A DNA stretch of 64,000 nt from Henricia sp. BOLD:AAB3569 (GCA_037783545.1 JBBELK010000522.1:124001-188000), one strand, 5' to 3'. Numbered from the stretch's first letter, positions 34,807 through 47,400 are shown. The notes: generated by a model not told the origin, from the letters alone. Program-made: numbers and translations.

Positions 34807-35683
34807 GTTTTCACCCATTAATGGTAGATTGTTTCCACCGTGATTAGAAGCCCATGTTAAGAAAACTGCCGTATAGAAATTTCAGACACATACCCCTGTA
34901 GGTGCAGTAATACTTCTGAAAAATCCATGTATGGTTTTTCTGTAGTTGAATGGTAAAAAGCTACCGGTACATCAATACGTAAAGTAATCGTTTTTGGTAA
35001 GTAAAAGCTCCGAATGTTGAAAACAAATTGGTTCTAAGGTCGAAAAACCATCGTTCCTGCATTTTAGAGAGATGATAAACAGCCAGCCAGGATTGCTTTT
35101 TTTGTGGAATTCTAGATGCAAGTAATCCGTCTACCCGGTATCAACGGCTGTTGGAGTTACATGTAGGCCTATTTCAAAATATTCAGTATATTGGCTAGGA
35201 GGCCGACGGAGCAGTCTCCGATTCTAGAAGTATAAACCGATCTGCGCACACAGCTGTGCTTAATCTGTTCGGTGGCAAATTTAATCTACAACTTTGCTGA
35301 CATTTTGTAGGATTGGTTTCCATTTCAATTTAATTAATTAGAGGAACTGGTTAATAATAATCGCTGTGATAATGCATTTGGTTGTGGTCAGTCACTAATG
35401 GTATGGGCATTGCCCATTCTCTCCCAACCCCCATTTCTGACTACTGGTACATCTCCAACTTTACACACACAATGTGTGTATGCATACACTAACACAGAAT
35501 TGATTTGACTCCTATACACGTACATGTACCTCCATGGTATGACCTCATTTTGCGATCTAAACTCGCTCCAATACTTTATTGATTTGTTTGAGCTCGGATA
35601 TTTGTGGTGGTACACAGAGCAACCATGCAAACTGTGCTACATGTACAACTGGGAATATGCCAACTGGGGGTAACTGCATGCAT
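34807..35683. other. No gene seen
   Basis: Single-copy-looking AT-rich DNA without supported features. Confidence 0.4.
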
Positions 35684-36156
35684 AAAGTCTAGCGTACATC
35701 GACATTGCAACTGGAAGCAACTCAACTGATCAGTTGCTGTCGATGTGTGCGTAGCGTGCACATCGACAGCAACTGAACAGTTGCATCGACACGGCAACTC
35801 GGTAAAGCCTACAGTACATCGACCTTTCAACTGGATGCAACTGTTGCTTGCAGTTGCTGTGGATGTGCGCGCACGTATTCAGACACACGCGTGCAACTGA
35901 CAGCAACTAGTTGCAACTCTGCGTACATCGACGCAACTGACCACAACTGGGTACAACTAGTTGCAAGAAAGTAGAACATGAGCAACTCGTGGCAAGTCCA
36001 GTTGCCAGTAGTTGCCAGTAGTTGTACATGTAAGTACATCGACCTTCTTGAGCAACTGATCAGTTGCTCCCAGTTGCTGCGAGTTGCTTCCAGTTGCTGA
36101 AAACACCAGTTGCCACTAGTTGCTTCCAGTTGCAATGTCGATGTACATGTAGGCTA
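35684..36156. mobile_element. Foldback element built from GCAACTG/CAGTTGC words, copy 1
   Basis: Ends GTCTAGCGTACATCGACATT and, inverted, AGCCTACATGTACATCGACA. Between them runs a dense array of GCAACT and AGTTGC in both senses, including the palindrome GCAACTGATCAGTTGC, GTCGATGTG words, and TACATCGAC punctuating the array. Non-coding. Second copy at 40833-41372. Confidence 0.88.
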
Positions 36157-37938
36157 CCAGTAGGCTTAATGAATCAAACCACCTCTGTTGTTAATTTCGG
36201 ACAGAGCAGTACCATTTAATAAACAAAACCAAAACAAACGCAGTGCAGATGCAAAACCTTTTGATACATGTACAAGCAAGGCAAACTTGGTGCAAACCCT
36301 CATACACACATACATTGTACTGAACATCAAAAGATGGATCAAGATATTTTTCCTTTTCTATTTATGTCAATTTCACCTACATGTACTGGTAACCCAAAAT
36401 TGCGGACAACATGCCTGGGCGCCTCTCTACTGCCCAAGTTTACTGTTCTGCTGAAAAATATCTTGATAAGTTTCTTTTGACTTTTGGTATACATGTACCG
36501 GTACATGTAGTGAGAGGGGAGCAAAGCAATTAAAGGCAAAGGCTCGTCAGCAATGCGCGCGCGCCAAAGATGTGCCAGGAAATACGCAGCTCCACAGCAT
36601 TGCTGACGAGCCTGTGCCTTTAAGCATTGTGACTGAGCCATTTTCAGTGTCTTTTGTGTTGACACCGCATCAACATTGTGCCAACCTTATGTCATTTTTA
36701 CAACACGCTTCCGCGTAAATCTGTCGACACAATTAGTGCATCAGTTTTATCCCTCTTGCGCTCACTTGCATCAGCTTGGCATCCACTGTCTTCAATGGCA
36801 GGAAAATTTGAGACGCAAAGTCGACGCAAGTTAGCGCAATGAAAAACCCCAGATGAAAAACGCCATTGTGCCCAAAAATCTATGCAAGCAAACGCGGACA
36901 ATTCTGGGGGAGGCTGGATGCAAACCCAAAAGACCTCTTAGTGAATATTTTCTCATTTCCTGTATGCGACTTTTGTCAAAAGTCTTGAATCTAATCTTGT
37001 TAAGTGCGTCTCAAATGAGTACAACTAGGGAAAAAAATGGCAGACAACTGCATGAAATTTAAAGGCACTTCGGGGAAACAGAAATTGTACCTACTGTAAT
37101 CAGTTGCCTGAAAAGCATCAAGAAAGGTGACAGATTCTATAGCCTTGTATGATTGTATATTTTTCATTTCCTGTCCACCTGGCACACAATATACAAAGCT
37201 TAAAGCTTTTGCGAACAATTTGATTGAAAAATATCCCATATGACCACATCGAGTCACAAAACTGATTGCCTGCAGGTTCAAATGACGTGTAAAAAACCCA
37301 AATATCAGTGTCAGTATACTGTAATTTCACAACTCACTAAACTAGAAGCTGTAACAATCATCAATTTTTCAGTTTCCAAGTTACAGATATGAAACTATAA
37401 CCCAGAAGCCTTAACTGGCTACCATAGAATACCTAGAGGAAGTTGCTCCCAAGATACATGTAAGGTGACTAATAATCTTGGAAATACTCGCATCTCGGCT
37501 ATGCACATCCACGAAATACAGAGAGTATCCTAGAAACACAAAGTGTTGGTGATAAGTTCACTGAAAGTTCGTACTGTTAAATTAAACAGTATTCTTAAGC
37601 CTGAAGCTTACGATAGCTGCACATCTGCTGAACAAAAAGTCAATAGTGGCCGTTTGCTATTAAAGCATGCAGCTTGCCATGTGTGGTCAGTTTTAGATAT
37701 GTTTTCTGCCTTTTGAGATCTTGAGATCTTCAGACAAAAATCTATCCTGTTCGAGACAAAAACCAAAGTAACTTTGCAAACTGAACTTTTCAATAAAGAA
37801 TAAAAGCTTGTTCGTTGACAATGGCCTGTTAATCATCTGTAATATCATTGAAAAGCATGCGAGTGGGACTACTGGAGACATCAATATGAAACAATTCATG
37901 AAAATGCATAAATTTCGCACATGAGGCACCTTTTGTTA
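36157..37938. other. No gene recognised apart from one short element
   Basis: Includes the 36534-36618 element below. The remaining frames (for example 36188-36454, 37000-37281) have no recognisable protein features or splice support. Confidence 0.4.
36534..36618. mobile_element. 85-bp TTAA-flanked MITE
   Basis: TTAA at 36530-36533 and 36619-36622. Inverted ends AGGCAAAGGCTCGTCAGCAA and AGGCACAGGCTCGTCAGCAA, with a GCGCGCGCC centre. Confidence 0.82.
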
Positions 37939-37942
37939 TTAA

Positions 37943-38278
37943 AAGGGCCGTGTCACAATCTGTGCATGCGTAGCAAAATTGAAAAAGTTAGCCTAACTTT
38001 TTCAAGTTCAGATATTGCTTATCTTGCTCAATCTTGGCCATCCTTTGTAATACTTCAATAATTCAGTCTGTGGTGTAGTTTAAGTGTCTGGTTGTTAACA
38101 TGAATGCATAATTTCCTTTTGAACTTGGTCCGTTTATCGACCAATCCGGTAACTAGTGACTACTTCTCTTTACATCCACCATAGCAAGGGGACATCCAGT
38201 CTGACCGCGCATGCACTTGTACGGTACGCCGAAACATCGGAAAGATTTGGCGCATGCGCAAACCATGACACGGCCCCT
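37943..38278. mobile_element. TTAA-flanked element with AGGGCCGTGTCA ends
   Basis: TTAA at 37939-37942 and 38279-38282. Ends AAGGGCCGTGTCAC and, inverted, AGGGGCCGTGTCATGG. CGCATGCG-type words lie near both ends. 336 bp, non-coding. Confidence 0.82.
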
Positions 38279-38282
38279 TTAA

Positions 38283-40122
38283 CAAGGATTCAAAATGATG
38301 CACTATTGCATATTTAATCAGTTTCCGTACTTTATTTTGCAGCGTAGACGTGCATTCTCGCTAAAGTACCATGTACCGGTAGACTCATGGCATTGCAAGT
38401 GGGATAAATTATTGTTGTCATTGTTAGTAAAGTTCACTTGTAAAGGTAAAGTTTATCTAAAAATACATGTACAATGTACCTATTGACCCCTTTCCAATGA
38501 CGTAATTTTGGGAGTCAAATAATGCCGCGTCATTGTGGAAGCAGTGTGCGTGCGCGTTGTGTGTGTCCATAGCACGCATAACTCGCTATACTAAAAGCTC
38601 CCATTGGTGAATTAAACCGCGTTATGCACACCAGAGAGAGAGAGCTACCGGTAGGGGACTGTATATATGTTTTGGTCCTACGGGGGCGCGGGTTGTGCAC
38701 AAGTCTATGGAGAATTACCAGAATTTGGTCCTTGTGGGGTTTGGTCCTTTGGGGGTTCGGGTCCTTGGGGGGTTCTCGCCAAACGTGAGGGTTTAAACAA
38801 AATAGGTAAATAAAGTCGAAAAACCATCGTTTTTAGTGTCCAAAAGTCGTCAATTCCAAAACCCCCCACGGACCAGTTTTTTTTCCGGGAGAGAGTGCAC
38901 ACGCACATCGCTTCCACAATGACTCAGCATTATTTGACTCCCAAAATGGCGTATTCGCACATGTTCGAAAGGGATCAATGGTCACCCAATTGCAAAGTTT
39001 GGACTTCTGTTTGTATCTTCAACTCTGCCATTTTGTCCGCTGAAAGTTGTTTGTGGACTGTGCTCCACCGCAATTTACACACACTCGAGAGGCAATGAAT
39101 ACTGTATGCAGACACAGAGACACAAGCAAAATCAGTTTGACAAACGAGCAGTAGGCCCCAAAAGGCAATTTGCTTCAGGCCACTGGTGAGAATACCTGAT
39201 GACATTTAGCCATAGCTCACCTTCCCGGCTGAAATCTCATTCCATCTTGAATAATAGCTCTCGTTAATACACCACCGTCAACATTCGGCTGTTGTACTTT
39301 CCGGTAATTTTTAACTCCCTAGATCTCTCACCATTTCATGAATGTTCAGGGGCCATATGGCCTGAAGTAATTTATTTGCAGTTAAAAGCACGGCAGACTT
39401 CCCCCACAAAGCAGTTAAATCCAAGCATTCCACTATTAATTTTTGATTGAAATTGGGGATTTTAAGCCCAAAACAGGAAATTGATTGGGATGTGAAGCTC
39501 TGGAGGATAAGTAGGGCAATTTAAAGTACAGGTAAGGCAAAATTTATTGCTTACGTCCGAGTTCTGCACAAAGTCTAATTAGAGGACCGTTGTATCATTT
39601 GTAATAATTCAAAATCTTACTCAACGAGCCGTCGATGGAAAATCTGACAAAAAGTGATAATAGCAATAGAATCAAATATACTGGAATCAAACAGACTATG
39701 ATGGAATTATTTCACCTGGGATCATGGTATCTTGTCTGAAGAAAATAAAGACCATATGCACATTAATAAACCTTATCACAGTTCTCAATGCATCATGGGA
39801 TTGAATGACAAATATTGCCATTAAAGTGTGCGTAAACCTATGAGGCTGAGGCCAACTCGACAACTTTTTCACTCATTTTCACAAAAACCAAAAAAGAGGT
39901 CAAGAATCAACCTTTCAGTTCTTTTTCTTTGATACATACCGGTATCAAACATACTGACAAACATGTCCCAAAATGCTGCAAATGCAAGAAATCATCCGGG
40001 ATTCCCTTCGTAGTTGGAGAGTCCGAGTACGATGCTCGCAGCTCGGTATGCACAATGCAAACCACGCCGTATCGGCACATTTCTTGAAGCATGGACAGTC
40101 TTTCATTGTTTTCTCAGAATGT
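38283..40122. other. No gene seen
   Basis: 38490-38960 contains inverted matches (AATGACGTAATTTTGGGAGTC near 38500 and GACTCCCAAAATGGCG near 38935; CGTCATTGTGGAAGC and GCTTCCACAATGACTC) that bound a ~450 bp foldback-like unit. The rest is featureless. Confidence 0.45.
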
Positions 40123-40130
40123 ACATGTAG

Positions 40131-40356
40131 CAGGGTTGTATAGTCGAGTCCATCACAAATCCTTACAAGCCTTTACAAATCCCTGGGACTTAATTCAAGT
40201 CACAAGCTATTCAAATGAACTCCAACAAAGGCATTCTTTTATGCGTGTTCATCCTTTGCTTCTTGTTACTGGACTTGTGCGGGACTTGTCACGGACTTGC
40301 AATTTTATCGGCGGTGTGCTTGTGATAGACTTGTGATGGACTCGACCACAACGCTG
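40131..40356. mobile_element. hAT-like MITE, family Q, copy 2, with perfect 8-bp duplication
   Basis: Starts CAGGGTTGTATAGTCGAGTC and ends GACTCGACCACAACGCTG. ACATGTAG occurs at 40123-40130 and again at 40357-40364. Interior ACTGGACTTGTGCGGGACTT. A single end of a related element (CAGGGTTGTATTGACTC) lies at 62404. Confidence 0.9.
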
Positions 40357-40384
40357 ACATGTAGATGAGGTACTGAGCCGAGTT

Positions 40385-40640
40385 AATAATAATAAAAATA
40401 ATAATAATAATGGAATCTAATACGGTATAGTGCACATATCTATCCTGCAGGATACTCATGGCGCTTTACACATTATTACCCTGGTCATTGGGCACAACTC
40501 CCTGGGGAGTACGCAGCTCCGGCAGCCTGACACACAAGCGCTCAACGTCTGCGACCCTTGCAGGTACCCATTTACTCCTGGGTGGAGAGGCAACTTATGG
40601 CAAAGTGCCTTGCCCAAGGGCACAGCCGCAGAGGTTGGCA
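40385..40640 (-). mobile_element. tRNA-derived SINE, 5'-truncated
   Basis: (AAT)n tail at 40385-40410, body with CTCCTGGGTGGAGAGG and core AAGTGCCTTGCCCAAGGGCA at 40603. The tRNA head is absent. The body is closest to the SINE at 61951-62315. Confidence 0.78.
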
Positions 40641-40832
40641 TTTACCATACACATCCTCAATCACACATGGCAAAAACAGTTTTTGGTAGTTTTCCAATCC
40701 TGTAATTCGTCTTTAAAGCAGCGTCCACGTTGGAGCATTTTTTGCCGTTCTGCTGCCATTTAACCCTAACACTCCTTAATCCTCCAAAATCAATATGATT
40801 TTACATACAATTTTACACACAACCTAGGGAGT

Positions 40833-41372
40833 TAAGCCTGGCGTACCGGTACATCGATATTGCAAATGGAAGCAACTCAACTGATCAGTTGCTGTCGATG
40901 TGTGTTAGCGCGCACATTGACAGAAACTGATTAGTTCCGCAACTAGCGGCAACTGGGAGCATCCAGCTATATCTACATGTACATGTACATTTCCAGAGCG
41001 CGCACATCGACACAGCAACTCGGTAAAGTGCAGAGTGCATTGCCTTTGCAACTGGAAGCAACTGTGCTTGCAGTTGCTGTCGATGTGCGCGCACGTGATT
41101 AGATGCACGCGAGCAACTGGCAGCAATGTAGTTGCAAGTACGCGTACATCAACGCAACTGACCGCAACTGGGTAAAACTAGTTGCCAGAAAGTAGAACAT
41201 GAGCAACTCGCGGCAACTGGGATTTTTTCAGTTGCCGGTAGTTGCAAGTGCACCTACATCGACCTTTTTGAGCAACTGATCAGTTGCTCCCGGTTGCTCC
41301 CAGTTGCTACATGTAGAAACACCAGTTGCCACTAGTTGCTTCCAGTTGCAAGGTCGATGTACGCTAGGCTTT
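40833..41372. mobile_element. Foldback element built from GCAACTG/CAGTTGC words, copy 2
   Basis: Ends AAGCCTGGCGTACC and, inverted, AAGCCTAGCGTACATCGACC. The interior order of words follows copy 1 (35684-36156). Imperfect GAGTTA direct repeats flank it (about 40829 and 41375). Confidence 0.88.
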
Positions 41373-41473
41373 AGAGTTAATCGCCGTTCAACTGCCGTAA
41401 AACCAGCGCCACACCAATCTCGGACGTTCACAGTGTGGACCCATTTGTCATTATATTGACGGTGGAATAATTG

Positions 41474-42215
41474 TAATAATAATAATAAAACGGTGCTTAT
41501 ATAGTGCATTATATGTCCATAGACATCTCAAGGCGCTGTACAAAAATTTCACACATTACCCAATAAAAATGTTTTGTTATTAAACCTAACAGCTAATTAC
41601 ATCTAAAAAGATAAGTTTTCAGTGATGATTTAAATTCATTTAAAGACTGTGCACATCTAACAGACAATGGGAGCTCATTCCAAAGTTTAGGAGCAGCCGC
41701 TGAAAATGACCTACAGTATGATGTTGATGTTGATGTTTTGACTGTCAGTTGATGCTTATTGCATGACCTTAGAATGCGTGATGGCGCGTAATTTGACAAT
41801 AATTCAGCAAGATAACCCAGTGCTAACCCATTGAGGGCCTTATGTCAATAACAAAATCTTAAATGAAATTCGCTTTCGGACTGACAACCAATGCAAATGT
41901 CTGAGGACCGGTGTTATATGAGAGTGCTTTTTCGCCCTTACAACCATTCTAGCGGCCGCATTTCGAACCTGCTGCAATTTAGCTATCTCCCGGTCTGGCA
42001 AACCATAAAACAAACTGTTACAATAATCCAAGCGTGAGGTAATGAAGGCATGTACCAATTTCTCCACCGTGGGTTGATTTAAATATTTACGAATTTGTCC
42101 AATCCTACGGAGTGCCAAGTTTCCAGCCCGGCAGACGTTATTGATGTGCGTTAGGGTGTTCAAGTGTCCGTCCATATAGTCACCCCAAGATTGTGCATTG
42201 TAGATACGTACATGT
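41474..42215 (-). pseudogene. 5'-truncated LINE: reverse-transcriptase C-terminal region and 3' end (L2/CR1-like)
   Basis: On the minus strand two frames join to give the familiar C-terminal part of an L2/CR1-type reverse transcriptase. The first (42175..41840) has SRLDYCNSLFYGLPD, LQQVRNAAARMV and HITPVLRHLHWLSV. The second (41799..41593 and just upstream) has SFSAAAPKLWNELPL and a final LKTYLF. Frameshifts separate them near 41836 and again near 42180, and everything 5' of that is absent, so it is dead. The 3' end carries CAGCGCCTTGAG and a short (TTA)n tail at 41474-41490. Its polarity matches the SINEs nearby, whose tails resemble it. Confidence 0.88.
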
Positions 42216-43500
42216 AGAAGAGGACAACGGTAGCCACTGTATGCAAAAGTTAAAAAGTTTCAACTTTCAGCAGTGCCACTGTCGTTGCCGTCACCGTCAG
42301 TTGCCGCTTTCGTCGCAATTCACTCCAGTGTGGACGCAGCTTACCGGTAAGTAGAATAATTTGTTCCAGTGACCACTGGAGGCAAGTTGTGAAAATGTGA
42401 TTTGAGTCACTAACTCATTATAACCCTAGAAATTGTCCAGGGCAAAAAAAAGATTAAGGGTAGAGCTATATGTAAAACTTGTTCTTCTGCTCAGCTAAGC
42501 GTGCAATTACGATGTCAGGATGCTATATTCAGCTGAATCTTATGAATATTTGTACGCTAATGATGTTAGTCGAATGAGTTCACTACACCAGAATGGTTTT
42601 TTTTTTAACACCATTGCATCTGCCTCTGCAGTGCTTATTTGTATACTACATGTACATTCTGGCAAATTTTGTTTGGCGTGCTCGAGTAAAGCGTACTCTT
42701 CCAAAAGTAACACGCAGTCTCTCTAAAGTGTAGCATTAGCACCTTGACTCGAAGCAAGCTGCCACTTGTGACACTGTGAAAACCATATCACAGAATTCGC
42801 AAGGTGTTGGAAGATAACCGACAAGGGTTTAGATGAACAGCCATCGAAGACATCATTTTGTAATATGAGACTTTTCGCAGCACACTGACAACTTGGCATC
42901 ATCTAAGAGATTTACAGCTGTCCAAAGCCGAACTAAGTGCCTATAAATAAAATTCAGCCACTGGGGGAAGACAAAAATCATAATTCAAACTATACATCCC
43001 ACTCCAGGGATACATGTTCAAAAGAAAGTGCATTTCATGTATTAGTCGGATATGCAGATAAAGAGTGTGGTATTGCATGAAGATCTCTCCTGTATTTGGA
43101 CAGGAGAAATCGATAGCTTAATGCAAGTCTTGATATGATACATGTAGGATCATCGATATTGGCAAGAGTGCAAATTACAGATTAGCAGAGTGCTTCAAGA
43201 ATTATTCATGTATATACAGTGTGGTATATGTCCTGCATTTGTGCATGTATCAAAATTCACATTTTACAATGCATAATCTGTTCGTATGTACAACGAGAAT
43301 CAATAGGTTTACTCTGTGATCTAGCATTATTAACACGATAGGAAGTGAAAACAAGTGCATTGTCACTCGACACTGTGTATTATCTATTTATAATTAAATA
43401 AAATTTTCCTGCTGTCACCTTCAATTTTATTTCCAGAAACTGAAACGTCAAAGCAATTTCTTAATTTTTAGGTCTGATGAAGAAGTTGTAGCTACTACGT
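42216..43500. other. No gene seen
   Basis: Single-copy-looking sequence; no supported frame, repeat end or splice site. Confidence 0.4.
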
Positions 43501-43567
43501 ACGTGTCAAAAAAAACCCAGCCTATTCTCCAATTTTCCAATGGATTTAAACCAACATTTCAGATCAT

Positions 43568-43787
43568 GGCCCAATTTCATAAAACATGTTAGCAACCGAT
43601 TTTTGATTAAGCGGCGCATTAAGCGGTTGATGGCATTTCATAAAAGAATTAAGCAGTCGTTTTTTGCTTAAAGCCCTTATTTAGCAAGCCAAATCGCATA
43701 CGCTAACGCCGTCGCTTGAGCAAATTTTTCGTGCTACGCTTAATCAAACATTTTGATTAAGCATAACATGTTTTATGAAATTGGGCC
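43568..43787. mobile_element. Hairpin MITE with GGCCCAATTTCATAAAACAT ends
   Basis: The ends are exact complements (GGCCCAATTTCATAAAACAT). The interior has TTAAGC/GCTTAA words. The related sequence at 10327 (ACATCATGTAAATGAGGCCT) lacks it, giving the empty site. Confidence 0.85.
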
Positions 43788-44066
43788 CAGGTAAACAAGG
43801 CCTGACAAATTTTATTAAGTGAGTTTCCTCAGTTTTGTCCAAAAGGGTAAGATTTAAAAGTCAATTTCAAAAAAGTCAATTTCAAAATTGGCCATTTTCG
43901 ACTTGGCCTTTTTTCATGTCAATACATCACTGGCTGACTGGAGACGGTTGTAGAATGTGTGCTGCAGCAGAAAGTTTCTGAAAAATGCAGGATCACCCCT
44001 GATGTTATTGCAAACCATCTTGATTGTTTCGCGCAATTCATCAAGTGGTGCAAAGGGACCTCAGAC

Positions 44067-44501
44067 AATGCATAGTTCCGAACCCGCCGACCAATCACAA
44101 CAGAGCTAGCAGACGGTGCCCACATACATGTAGGTCAAAGTGATGCAATCATCACAAAAAATCACGCGATTTTTTGCTCATACAGTTTGTATGTTGTATG
44201 CGCCAGTGACCGGGTGAATTTTGGTTTCAATGTCGGGCGATTGGCTGTTCAAAGGTAGGAAAGCGCATTTTTATTAATATATGTCATCCCTGCATTACTA
44301 GCCTTTCGCTCAGTGTGTGCTACGGTAACTGTCGACCCTAAAACATAAATACCTTTGAGTTTTCTCCAATGAATCTGTGCTTTCCATGCCGAGTCCCGTT
44401 GCTTTGTACGTTGTGTCGCCATTTCTTTGCGATGGCTTGTGAGCACATAGCAACAGTATCTAAGGGGCGGGGTTAACTGGGCAATCTCGGAAGTATGCAT
44501 T
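44067..44501 (-). mobile_element. Element with AATGCATAGTTC ends, copy 2 (inverted)
   Basis: Complement of 21413-21860, with one end decayed (GAAGTATGCATT). It lies inside the 43505-44675 foldback. Confidence 0.78.
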
Positions 44502-44675
44502 TCTTGACAATGGAAGATACCAAGTTGAAAGTGGGAAATATTGAAATTTAGGTTTTTTTTCGTATGGCTTTTAAATCTCACCCTCTCGAACAAAACTTCT
44601 CCTAAAGGCCTTGTTTACATGATCTGAAATTTTTGATAAATCCATTGGAAAATGACAGTTATTTAAGATCAAAGG

Positions 44676-46350
44676 TACCGTAGGATTTTTATTTTATTTT
44701 ATTGTTTTGCATAAATGTAGGTTCCTACAGTTAATCTTAAAGCTGGGTGGAAATCTCCCTTCACTTTCATGGTTTATAACTACCGGTATTACTTTCTTTA
44801 TATAGTCATGTATGTACATGTACATGTACTAAGAACATTTTATTCGGAATTTCATCCTGAAAAAATCTTTTTCCAAGACTCTTTTCATGCGAAACTGAAA
44901 ACGAAAGGTCACGTCAATCTATGTGTGTGACGTCATAGCAAGGAGACACACAGAGCTGCTTCCTGACTGTGGTCATGTACCTATAAGTTTTAGTTGTTCT
45001 GAAGAGATCACTTACATGTAGGCCCAAAAAGGGTTCCAAAAAGGGTTACTAATAGTGTAACAACATGCCTTTCTAAAAACCCCGTGTACAAATTTCTAAT
45101 ATACATGTACATCTAGTTTTTCATTTTTCTCTCTAACATAAAGTCAACAATAAAGATTAAAGAAAAACGCAACTTTATCAAGTAACATTCGTTTTATAAA
45201 ATAACTTTTTTCCTCGCCAAGTATGTATGTACGGTACAGTAGCTTCAAGCTTTCAGCCCGTCTTTAAAAGTGTTACCTTGTGTGTAGTTTTGAATTTTTT
45301 GAGGCATGAATGCAATTGGAAATTGAAGCAAAAATGTATAGTCCTAATTAGTAGTAACTACCCTACAGGCATACTGATGGCATTTTGGCTGATCACAAGG
45401 CCATGGGTTTTGCAGGAGCAAATTGGCAGCACTTGTAAAGTGACACCAAAAGTCACGCCATAATAGTCTCTTCTGTAATTAGCAAGGTAAAGGATGGGAA
45501 AATCTTCATGTTCAATGTCATTGTGGAGTTTTTGCCACCTTCAGAGAGCAATTAACATAAAAAACAAAGTACAGGTACATACAACCCTAGGGTGCCAGCT
45601 AATTACCATAATGGCTTATGGTCAAATTATCAGTGTGAATTATCCATGGGTGACCTTCGTGGGTAAATAAATGCTCATAGATGCATTTTGGAATTATAGG
45701 GCCAATTTTTATTGTTTTTTAAATTGATAATTTGATGGAAATGCAGGTATTTTTTCACATCACGAAGTGTCAAAAATAATTTGTAGGCGTATACTCTTCC
45801 AAAAAAGAATGCAATATTCCAAAAAAAAGAGTAAATTCTTGATACTTGAACTGAAGAGGCTTTAAAAACGGAGTTTTCTGCAAGAGTTTATTGTACATGT
45901 CGTTTTCACGATATTGCCACGATGTCACTGCACTTTTGTGACAAGTAAGAAATTACATGTATACATCCAGAGAAATAAACGTCTGTAGACGGTATGTGAA
46001 TCCCAACATAAATGCCTATTAGCACAGTATGTATGTGAATTTACCGTGTAAAAATTGCGTTATGACCACGTAAATACCATGGGAAGTGCATGGTACAGAA
46101 CGCCTCAGACTCACAAGAATTTTACGGGAGTCCTATTCGTGAACGTTCTGTAAAGGTTTTTGACATTTTGGGATTATATTATCTAATTCCTCCTGCAGGA
46201 ATTTTTATGTACGTTTTTATGTTTTGTAGACAACAATTGTGCTATAGTGATGCATTTCTTCAGAGAATAAGTTCAATCATTTTAACACGTAAACCAACAG
46301 CAAGCAACAGTGTGCCCACTGCTCAATGAGAATGAATGCAAAGTATGTCT
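44676..46350. other. No gene; one half-copy of F1
   Basis: 44983-45108 is the left half of an F1 foldback (TAGTTGTTCTGAAGAGAT to ACCCCGTGTACAAATTTC). The rest shows no supported feature. Confidence 0.5.
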
Positions 46351-46749
46351 GTTTTCAATACTGGAGAGACCTTTTCCTCCAGGATTATATCTCTCTACAA
46401 TGTCATTCATCTTCTCTCAAACCAGAAGAAATATCTTAAGATGGATCTACGAATAATGTCACAACATACCTTCCTGAAAGCCCTACATGTATGCAAATTT
46501 CCAATATACCGTATGTAACAAGGACACCAAAAAATGTCAAAGTATGTGTCCTGTACAGTATGTTACATGTTAAATAGGAAATTTATACACAGAGTTTTCA
46601 GAAAGGTACATGTTGTTGCACTATTTGTTGCTTAAGTTATCTTCTTAGATATCTATCTTATGATATTTCTTTTGTTTTTAGAGAAGATAACTGGCATTGC
46701 ACAGTGTTATGATCCTGGCTAGTGAAAAAGTCTCTCCAGTGTTGAAAAC
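46351..46749. mobile_element. Diverged F1-like foldback
   Basis: Ends GTTTTCAATACTGGAGAGAC and, inverted, GTTTTCAACACTGGAGAGAC. The centre retains F1 words (CAAATTTCCAATATACCG, GTAACAAGGACACC). Its outer ends differ from F1. Confidence 0.75.
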
Positions 46750-46920
46750 ATACTTATATGAAGTGCAGCACAGGCTGAAAAGTACTACACATGCACCTCT
46801 AGCACAAGAGGGCGCCAAAGCATCAAGCTGGTGTCTCACATCTCCAGTTGGAAGAAAATGGCCAAATGATGGCGCTATACCAATCTATCATTCACAGAAA
46901 ATTACTAATCTATCATTCAC

Positions 46921-47400
46921 GGAAAATATAGATTTTCGCCCTTCTTTTTGTGTTCCGAAACCCAACACGGAGGTGTTTTTTACACCTACATGTATGTCCT
47001 TCGTATTCGAACACCGTAAATGCTAAATAAGACGCGAAATATCCGGCCTGCAGACTTGTTTTGCACATGGAAAATACAGCTTTTTGCTCTTCTTTTGGCG
47101 TCTTGAAACCCGGCATGGAGGTGTTTTTTACACCTACTGTACATGTATGTCCTTCATGTTTTCGAACACCGGAAATGCTAAATTAGACGCGAAATATCCG
47201 GCCTGCAGACTTGTTTTGAACACGGAAAATACAGCCTTTTGTCCTTGTGTTTCAAAGACCGACATGGCAGTGTTTTTTACTCCTATGTCCTTCGTGTTTG
47301 AACACCGAAGATTCCAGATGCGAAAAATCTGATCTTCAGACATGATTTGCGCAAAGAAAATATATATTGCTTTTTACCTTTCTTTTTGGGTTCCAAAATG
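46921..47400 (+). repeat. Tandem repeat, ~3.4 copies of a ~150 bp unit
   Basis: GGAAAATA begins units at about 46921, 47068, 47224 and 47356. Shared words include GGCCTGCAGACTTGTTTTG, GAGGTGTTTTTTACACCTA and TCCTTCGTGTTTGAACACCG. Units differ in length (147, 156, 132 bp) and have diverged. It lies ~300 bp downstream, in gene sense, of the small phosphatase-docking exon. Confidence 0.82.

Larger units (their letters stand above)
43505..44675. mobile_element. ~1.2 kb foldback element with two nested elements
   Basis: The left arm (TTCCAATGGATTTAAACCAA, AAGGCCTGACAAATTTTATT) is matched inverted at 44585-44675 (AAAGGCCTTGTTTACATGAT, ATCCATTGGAAAATGACAG). The left arm is also the repeat seen at 8650-8786 and 10260-10500. 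It is interrupted at 43568-43787 and 44067-44501. Confidence 0.72.

Noticed and set aside
41593-42175. A functional reverse transcriptase gene
   Set aside because: Only the C-terminal part remains, with two frameshifts and no catalytic YxDD region; it is a dead LINE fragment.
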